Source: an uncultured Verrucomicrobiota bacterium (lineage in GTDB: Bacteria > Verrucomicrobiota > Verrucomicrobiia > Opitutales > Seribacteraceae). Taken from it: a stretch of DNA of 42,945 nt. Under the pieces are notes generated by a model. It saw only the letters and a list, made by a program, of their open reading frames with translations, made no database searches and had not been told where the DNA came from. The DNA is taken from NCBI GenBank assembly GCA_902580225.1, contig CACHJU010000017.1, positions 1-42,945 of the forward strand, written 5' to 3'. Below are positions 38,335 to 42,945 of this stretch, one piece after another (the first letter of the stretch is position 1; every line of letters begins with the position of its first letter). Both the position numbers and the translations under genes were made by a program.

Positions 38335-39212
38335 GGTTGGAATACTCTTGGGTTAGAAGTCATAATAGATTTTCTCAAGGAGGCACAGGTAGCTTCTACT
38401 AGTGATGCTAAATCTAGATTTCTTTCTCTATAAAAATATTTTCGCTCGAGTGCATTTGCTAAGGTGTCCTTAAACAACCCTATGTCATCGGGGACTTCCT
38501 CATGCTCGTTAATAAAATGTGCTAAGTGATAATCTACTATGGGACGAAATGGTTCAATTACATCATACGCAAGCGGTGCAGACCTTTCTCTTAATGCATG
38601 GCCTAAACCAAATTGTGGGTCTAGCCCAACTGCTAGTAATCTCTGTAAAACTATATTCAATAATACAACATATCCATAATCAAGAAATGGGTTAACTTGT
38701 CCAGTCCCCCTATCTCTGGAGAAATCATAAATGCCTGTATATTCTCGAAAAACTGACCAGTGATATTTAGCACAAGTAGCTTCCTTGTTAATCCGTTTGG
38801 ATTTTGAAAAAGTAACAAGCAGTTTTGTTTTTTCTGAATATGGTAAAAGGTGCTCGCACAATGCACTTTGATTTTCGCATTTCGCATTGATTAAAGATCT
38901 CCATAGAGCGGCCTTCATCTTTTGGCTCAAGGTTGCAAGCTTCCTTGTAAGTAATGTATCAGTTGAACGACTTACTGGTAGTAAAATGGAAACAGGTTTG
39001 TATTTCTCGCAAATAATTAGTGGCTTACCTGCATTACCCATTTCCACCAATAATTGCTTATGGATAGTGATATCGAATCCATTAATAATTACAGATGAGA
39101 TATCTTCGATAGGTAAACTTTTTTTATCCTCATCTCTTTTCAGAATTAACTGCTTTTTAGTAGAAGTTAATTTCCCTTTAGAACAGTTTATATCAACCGT
39201 ATGGTATGACAT
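38301..39212 (-). CDS. cas1: CRISPR-associated integrase Cas1 (type II)
   Basis: Cas1 is the metal-dependent integrase that joins protospacers to the array. The 303 residues include the N-terminal beta domain and a helical domain with probable metal ligands E144 (NKEATCAKYHW), H205 (GLGHAL) and D217/E220 (YDVIEPFRPIVD). LDPQFGLGHALRERSAPLAY is typical of type II Cas1. The gene starts 9 bases after the cas9 stop and overlaps cas2, forming one operon cas9-cas1-cas2. No csn2 or cas4 is present, which defines subtype II-C. Confidence 0.96.
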   Translation of the reverse strand: MSYHTVDINCSKGKLTSTKKQLILKRDEDKKSLPIEDISSVIINGFDITIHKQLLVEMGNAGKPLIICEKYKPVSILLPVSRSTDTLLTRKLATLSQKMKAALWRSLINAKCENQSALCEHLLPYSEKTKLLVTFSKSKRINKEATCAKYHWSVFREYTGIYDFSRDRGTGQVNPFLDYGYVVLLNIVLQRLLAVGLDPQFGLGHALRERSAPLAYDVIEPFRPIVDYHLAHFINEHEEVPDDIGLFKDTLANALERKYFYRERNLDLASLVEATCASLRKSIMTSNPRVFQPWTAKSLKWDG

Positions 39213-39221
39213 GTTAATTAT

Positions 39222-42200
39222 TTAGATTAGGCTTCTTGGTATAATTCTGAGCTTATTTTTTAAAAGTGCTGACACACTAGCTACCTTTCCCCCAAAGTGA
39301 GCAAAATCATTTGATGGAATAGAGTCTATTGGTGACAGTGTTAAACGTAAACCAACAGCGGTATTCTTTATACTTATAATTCTCCATATACCTTTATAAG
39401 TACCTTTTTCTACTTCTATAAAATCACCAAGTCTTGCTATTTTAGATTCACTCGAACGAGTTTTTAATTCCTTTATTTTTTCCCACGACCGGAGATTGGG
39501 TATTACTTCTGGTGGGTCACCTAACCAAAGACCATAGTTTCCTTTGTTTTGAAGAACTGCATTTCTTTCTTTGAGTTTGCTGGCACCCGATGGAACTATA
39601 CCAGTAAGTAAACTCAATTTAATCCCTGGGTATAATTTTCCACCTCGTTTCAAATCAGCAACTTGATTTTTCTGATCAACATTTACAATTCCGTATTCAT
39701 TCTCATCTGGAGAGAAAGAACCTATTCTTGCAGGAATATGAAATCTAACTCTTTTTTCTGATAAACATTGTGCCAAATTTTCTTTTAAATCCTTTGGCAA
39801 ATCTTTAAGCCGTGGTTCTTTTTTTGCTGAAATTGAAATGACATCCAACTGTCCCAGTTGCTTTGCCTCTGAATCAGTTAGTCTTCGTTTGTTTAGCATG
39901 CGCCAAATGTCACCATCGTTTGGTAAAATTGTTGCAGTAATAGCGGCAACAGATGCGTCAAGAGCGTGGTGCAAGTGAGTTATTCCTCGAATTTCAGATT
40001 TTGTTTTAAGCGAATCGTCTTCGTTTAGCACTCTGGAGTTAGCTTGTGCTAGGCATCCCAGTAATTTCCAACTTTTACGTGCAAGGCCAGTTGCAGAGCC
40101 TGGTAAGGCAATATACTTGGGTTGCTTAACTTCGTCTTGATGAATGCTTCTAATTCTGAATGTTGCAAGTCGATTGATCTGGGATGTAACAGTCAGGTCA
40201 CCTGCAGTAAAATCTGATTCCCGCTCATTAAAGTTTTTGAGTGTTAAGAATCTTTTTCTGTTTTTCTTTCTTCTGATATCGTCATTTGAAGAACCAGTTT
40301 CTTTAAGTTTTTTTACAAAAGCCTCAAATTTTTTAACTTGCATAATTGACTTTTGAGGTAGCCCCGGAACTTTATTGCCTCCTTCATCAACAATGAACTG
40401 TAACGCGGTTCTATTAAGCTTCCACCTATTAACTTCCTTAAATGTTAGAACTAGCCCATCCAAAGAGTCCGATGGACGTAAGGAACGAGGAATAATGTGT
40501 TCCATATCAATACTTTCATCAAGGATTTGATATAGACCATATGTGTCTCCAGTAAAAGGACATTTAAAGTCCATATCTAAAGCAATTCGTGTTTTTCTAA
40601 TTAACCCAGCTGAAATGCTAAATGACTTTCCTGTTTCAGTTCTAAAATCCTCAAGTGTTTTTACAGCATCACGGTGCTGTTTAAGTTTTCCGCCTAATAT
40701 CTTTTGTTTTTCTTTATTCGATTTTCCTGAAAATTCTCTAAGATCTCTAGCAGTTTCAACAACCACCGAATCAACTGTTGACAAATCTCCACCAGCAAAT
40801 TCCCGAATAATTTCTTTATACAACCTTTCAGTCATAATTAATCTGTGACGAACCAAATGATTGTTTGTTTGTTTTTCTACAGGAATTGAAAGTTTTTCTT
40901 TCGATAATAAAGCTACAGTATCTAGGCAACCTTGAGTTTCTCTTGGATCTTTTCCTTCCATCACTTCTTTGGTCGCTTTCGATAGAATTCTTTTGGAATA
41001 AGGTGCTCGCCCAGATGGAATATTTTTCTCTACATCCAAATCCTGTTTTAGCCATTTTTCAAAAGCAGGTTTATTCTTTCCTTTTTTCCTCTTCATTACC
41101 TTTTCATAGGCAACTTCCATTAGTTCCTTTACCTTTTGGGTATTGTCAGATTGTTCGAGCCATTCACAAGGAGCAGTTCTTTTTGACTTATTTAGCCGAC
41201 TATTTATCGACTTTTGTACTTTTAAAGGAAGTGCTTCAAATGCTTCATTTAAACACGCTGTATTGATTGCTTTCTTGGCAGGATTAAAGACCAATGCTTT
41301 CTCCATTTCGGGAGTCAGAAAATAAGTATCAATGTTGGTATCAATGTGGCCAAAATTATCAGATATGAACTTTTTAAGTGTGGCTTTCGTAAAAAATCCC
41401 ACTTTTCGGATCTCTAAATCGAGAGCCTTTCTTTCTTCAATTTTCAAAATCGAACTTTCGCCCATCTCACCAAATATTCGGATACCTGCAATTATCATTG
41501 CCCAGCGATATTCATAAAATTCTCTCCTTTTTTTACTTGGAGTCTTTTCACCAGTAACCGGGCAAATGGAAATTAAACGATTGTCAAAGCGAGGAACAAA
41601 TCCTCCAAAAAGAAGACCTCCTTTAAATCTTAACGGTAATTTGTATTCAGGGCAGTTTAAAACTTTGGCATCATCTAGTAGGGCAATTATAAGTTTTTCA
41701 TCGAGGCCTTCAAGTTTACCAATGTGAGATTGAAGGATGTTTCTGACTTCATTTTCAACAATCGTTCTATCGAACGCATAATCTCCGGTTTTATATTTTT
41801 TTCCAGTCGTGGATCGTTTTTCACCATCAGGGTCTAAATGTAGCATAGCACAAACTGTTTGTGCCATCGTACTTGTTGAATACTCCTGCATTATACCACT
41901 TGCTGCTTTTACTCTTTTTGCCTCTTCCTCAGCTTCTTCCTCCGGCATGCTTTTACTCCATGCTTTATTGCCATCATAACCGCGATTGTGAGCGTACCAC
42001 CTGATAACATTCCATAAACGAGGCCAATCCAAAGTTTCAATCCCAAGTAAAACACGAGAAGCATCAATCCATGGTGAAGAATTGCAGACTAATTCTGCTT
42101 CGTTTCCTTTAAAAGCACCAATGTGTTTCAAAAGTAATGCAATTCTTCCAATTCTATTTCGAGTTGCAGCAATATTTCTGCGACCAGAACGGAAAAGGCG

Positions 42201-42350
42201 ACGTTTTGAAGCAAGACAATCATCTGCTTGAAAAAGTAAACTACCACAACCCTTAATCTTTAAATTGGTAGGGTCAATAACTGACCAACCAATTGAGCTA
42301 TGTCCGATATCCAAGGATATAGTAATTTTATTTTCAGTTTTTGTTTGCAT
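39222..42350 (-). CDS. cas9: Type II-C CRISPR effector nuclease Cas9
   Basis: Cas9 cuts DNA matched by a crRNA:tracrRNA guide. At 1042 residues it is a compact II-C form. RuvC-I holds D14 (ISLDIGHSSIGWSVID). The Arg-rich bridge helix spans about 46-80 (ASKRRLFRSGRRNIAATRNR), and a REC lobe spans about 80-515. RuvC-II holds E532 (VVVETARDLREF). The HNH domain has CPFTG at 597-601, E617-H618 (DMEHIIPRS) and N641 (EVNRWKLNRT). RuvC-III holds H795 and D798 (HLHHALDAS). A WED/PAM-interacting C-terminus covers about 815-1042. All nuclease residues appear intact; the residue before the HNH His is Glu instead of the commoner Asp. No Shine-Dalgarno motif precedes the ATG. Confidence 0.97.
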   Translation of the reverse strand: MQTKTENKITISLDIGHSSIGWSVIDPTNLKIKGCGSLLFQADDCLASKRRLFRSGRRNIAATRNRIGRIALLLKHIGAFKGNEAELVCNSSPWIDASRVLLGIETLDWPRLWNVIRWYAHNRGYDGNKAWSKSMPEEEAEEEAKRVKAASGIMQEYSTSTMAQTVCAMLHLDPDGEKRSTTGKKYKTGDYAFDRTIVENEVRNILQSHIGKLEGLDEKLIIALLDDAKVLNCPEYKLPLRFKGGLLFGGFVPRFDNRLISICPVTGEKTPSKKRREFYEYRWAMIIAGIRIFGEMGESSILKIEERKALDLEIRKVGFFTKATLKKFISDNFGHIDTNIDTYFLTPEMEKALVFNPAKKAINTACLNEAFEALPLKVQKSINSRLNKSKRTAPCEWLEQSDNTQKVKELMEVAYEKVMKRKKGKNKPAFEKWLKQDLDVEKNIPSGRAPYSKRILSKATKEVMEGKDPRETQGCLDTVALLSKEKLSIPVEKQTNNHLVRHRLIMTERLYKEIIREFAGGDLSTVDSVVVETARDLREFSGKSNKEKQKILGGKLKQHRDAVKTLEDFRTETGKSFSISAGLIRKTRIALDMDFKCPFTGDTYGLYQILDESIDMEHIIPRSLRPSDSLDGLVLTFKEVNRWKLNRTALQFIVDEGGNKVPGLPQKSIMQVKKFEAFVKKLKETGSSNDDIRRKKNRKRFLTLKNFNERESDFTAGDLTVTSQINRLATFRIRSIHQDEVKQPKYIALPGSATGLARKSWKLLGCLAQANSRVLNEDDSLKTKSEIRGITHLHHALDASVAAITATILPNDGDIWRMLNKRRLTDSEAKQLGQLDVISISAKKEPRLKDLPKDLKENLAQCLSEKRVRFHIPARIGSFSPDENEYGIVNVDQKNQVADLKRGGKLYPGIKLSLLTGIVPSGASKLKERNAVLQNKGNYGLWLGDPPEVIPNLRSWEKIKELKTRSSESKIARLGDFIEVEKGTYKGIWRIISIKNTAVGLRLTLSPIDSIPSNDFAHFGGKVASVSALLKNKLRIIPRSLI

Positions 42351-42375
42351 GGGAATAAGTTTTGTTAGAGTTATT

Positions 42376-42495
42376 GGTTTGGAATCAACACAAAGTTAGT
42401 AATGCAGGCCGATTTCCTGGCTCATGTTTCGTGACCACACCGGCTTAAGAAAGCATTTATAATAGGGCAACCTTACGGGTTGCCCTTCTTTGTTT
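42376..42495 (+). ncRNA. tracrRNA, divergent from cas9
   Basis: Bases 42376-42396 pair with the first 21 bases of the CRISPR repeat. There are 18 Watson-Crick pairs, two G-U pairs (repeat positions 1 and 20) and one mismatch (position 7). The core TTTGGAATCAAC (42378-42389) is perfect. A weaker complement (AGTTA at 42368-42372) may extend pairing upstream. Downstream comes a stem-loop around TCATG/CGTGA (about 42418-42438), a linker and a terminator hairpin at 42464-42486. The layout matches II-C tracrRNAs located upstream of cas9 on the opposite strand. The 5' end is not defined; no strong promoter is visible. Confidence 0.88.
42464..42493 (+). terminator. Rho-independent terminator of tracrRNA
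   Basis: AGGGCAACC (42464-42472) pairs perfectly with GGTTGCCCT (42478-42486) over a 5-base loop, followed by TCTTTGTTT. This hairpin probably also forms the 3' end of the mature tracrRNA. Confidence 0.85.
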
Positions 42496-42588
42496 GTAGA
42501 GTACATTTTGGGGTGTATTAGATTCCTTACTTGAGGTAAGTTGATCGATCAAGTAGATTAGTTAAATAATTAAATTTATTAATCACGA
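42496..42588. other. AT-rich spacer with two small inverted repeats
   Basis: This stretch holds CTTAC-TTGAG-GTAAG (42526-42540) followed immediately by the perfect 12-base palindrome TTGATCGATCAA (42541-42552). Both could be operators or chance. No gene is recognised here. Confidence 0.35.
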
Positions 42589-42657
42589 ATGAACCTCCGC
42601 ACCCGTCTCTCCCGCTCAGAAGGTTACCGATTGCTAGGGATTTTACTACTGAGGTAA
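42589..42657 (+). pseudogene. 22-codon ORF resembling the start of a TPR-type protein
   Basis: The ATG at 42589 opens a 22-codon frame reading NLRTRLSRSEGYRLLGILLL followed by Arg and stop. The pattern RLxRSEGYxxLGM is, as far as I recall, found at the start of small TPR proteins in Verrucomicrobiota, so this may be a truncated remnant. It is very short and the resemblance is from memory. It could be a chance ORF. Confidence 0.25.
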
Positions 42658-42691
42658 AAAAAAGAGGCGTTGCCCGCAAAGACAACACCCC
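42656..42691 (-). terminator. Strong minus-strand terminator of unknown transcript
   Basis: On the minus strand GGGGTGTTGTC (42691-42681) pairs over 11 positions, three of them G-U, with GGCAACGCCTC (42674-42664). Eight T residues (42663-42656) follow. No minus-strand gene is recognised between here and the window edge. Confidence 0.7.
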
Positions 42692-42809
42692 TTAGAAGTT
42701 AGTCTGAAATTCTTCATTTTTAATTCGGAGTTTTTCAAATCTCTTTCTCCACGATGTCTGGAGTTTGCCCAACCCCAATGCATTGACAATTCAGTTTAAT
42801 CGTACAATT

Positions 42810-42945
42810 ATGCAGAGCATGAAGTTCATCGGGCAGGTATTGGTTATGTTTTTGGTAGCGGTTTTATCCGCCCATGCAGTACCATCTGTCCTCAACTATG
42901 CAGGTCAGGTCGCAGTTAATGGACAACCCTTTGAGGGTGATGGAC
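42810..42945 (+). CDS. Exported protein, N-terminal fragment (runs off window)
   Basis: Forty-five codons are visible. They begin with a signal peptide (KFIGQVLVMFLVAVLSAHA) cleaved before VPSVLNYAGQVAVNGQPFEG. The mature start (LNYAGQVAVNGQPFEGDG) resembles an N-terminal segment I associate with secreted or surface proteins of Verrucomicrobiota and Planctomycetes. The function is unknown because the rest lies outside. Two starts are possible: 42810 and 42819 (Met4). TTGACA at 42783-42788 and TACAAT at 42803-42808 lie just upstream with a short 14-base spacing, which would make the transcript almost leaderless and favours the second start. Confidence 0.75.
   Translation, partial: MQSMKFIGQVLVMFLVAVLSAHAVPSVLNYAGQVAVNGQPFEGDG

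Overview
The window reads as a low-GC chromosome segment of a Verrucomicrobiota bacterium, probably from the Opitutae/Puniceicoccales side. That placement is inferred from an AT-rich ribosomal superoperon with few Shine-Dalgarno motifs, from the missing rpmD, and from an exported protein at the right edge whose start resembles a class I associate with marine Verrucomicrobiota. No rRNA or marker search was possible.

Positions 1-23.6 kb hold one co-directional information-processing block: the 3' part of rpoB, rpoC, then the str, S10, spc and alpha clusters fused end to end (rpsL-rpsG-fusA-rpsJ-rplC-rplD-rplW-rplB-rpsS-rplV-rpsC-rplP-rpmC-rpsQ-rplN-rplX-rplE-rpsN-rpsH-rplF-rplR-rpsE-rplO-secY-rpsM-rpsK-rpsD-rpoA-rplQ). 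It closes at a strong terminator near 23,562-23,595. tuf, rpmD, infA and rpmJ are absent from their usual slots. RpoC lacks all four cysteines of its C-terminal zinc site, S12 has Asn at a normally invariant Pro, and S11 and L17 carry long charged extensions.

Positions 23.7-34.3 kb hold metabolism and signalling. A guaA-hisD-hisC-hisB-hisH run is followed by gltA (citrate synthase). A convergent VC0807-type membrane protein comes next. Then a tightly coupled coaB-ntrB-like-ntrC-like cluster encodes a stand-alone phosphopantothenoylcysteine synthetase with a cytoplasmic PAS histidine kinase and its sigma-54 activator.

Positions 34.3-37.25 kb hold a tRNA-Asn with a near-consensus promoter, two opposed terminators, and a TonB-dependent siderophore receptor preceded by two tandem Fur-box-like palindromes. 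An orphan 5' half of a tRNA-Arg(CCG) and a GC-rich inverted repeat follow.

Positions 37.27-42.5 kb hold a complete, compact type II-C CRISPR-Cas locus: an 11-repeat array, cas2, cas1, a 1042-residue cas9 and a divergently encoded tracrRNA. The tracrRNA anti-repeat and terminator can be read directly. The crRNA strand is opposite to the cas genes, and the degenerate repeat lies far from cas2. Spacer acquisition is therefore probably next to cas2, while crRNA transcription probably runs toward it. The window ends with a minus-strand terminator of unknown parentage and the first codons of an exported protein.
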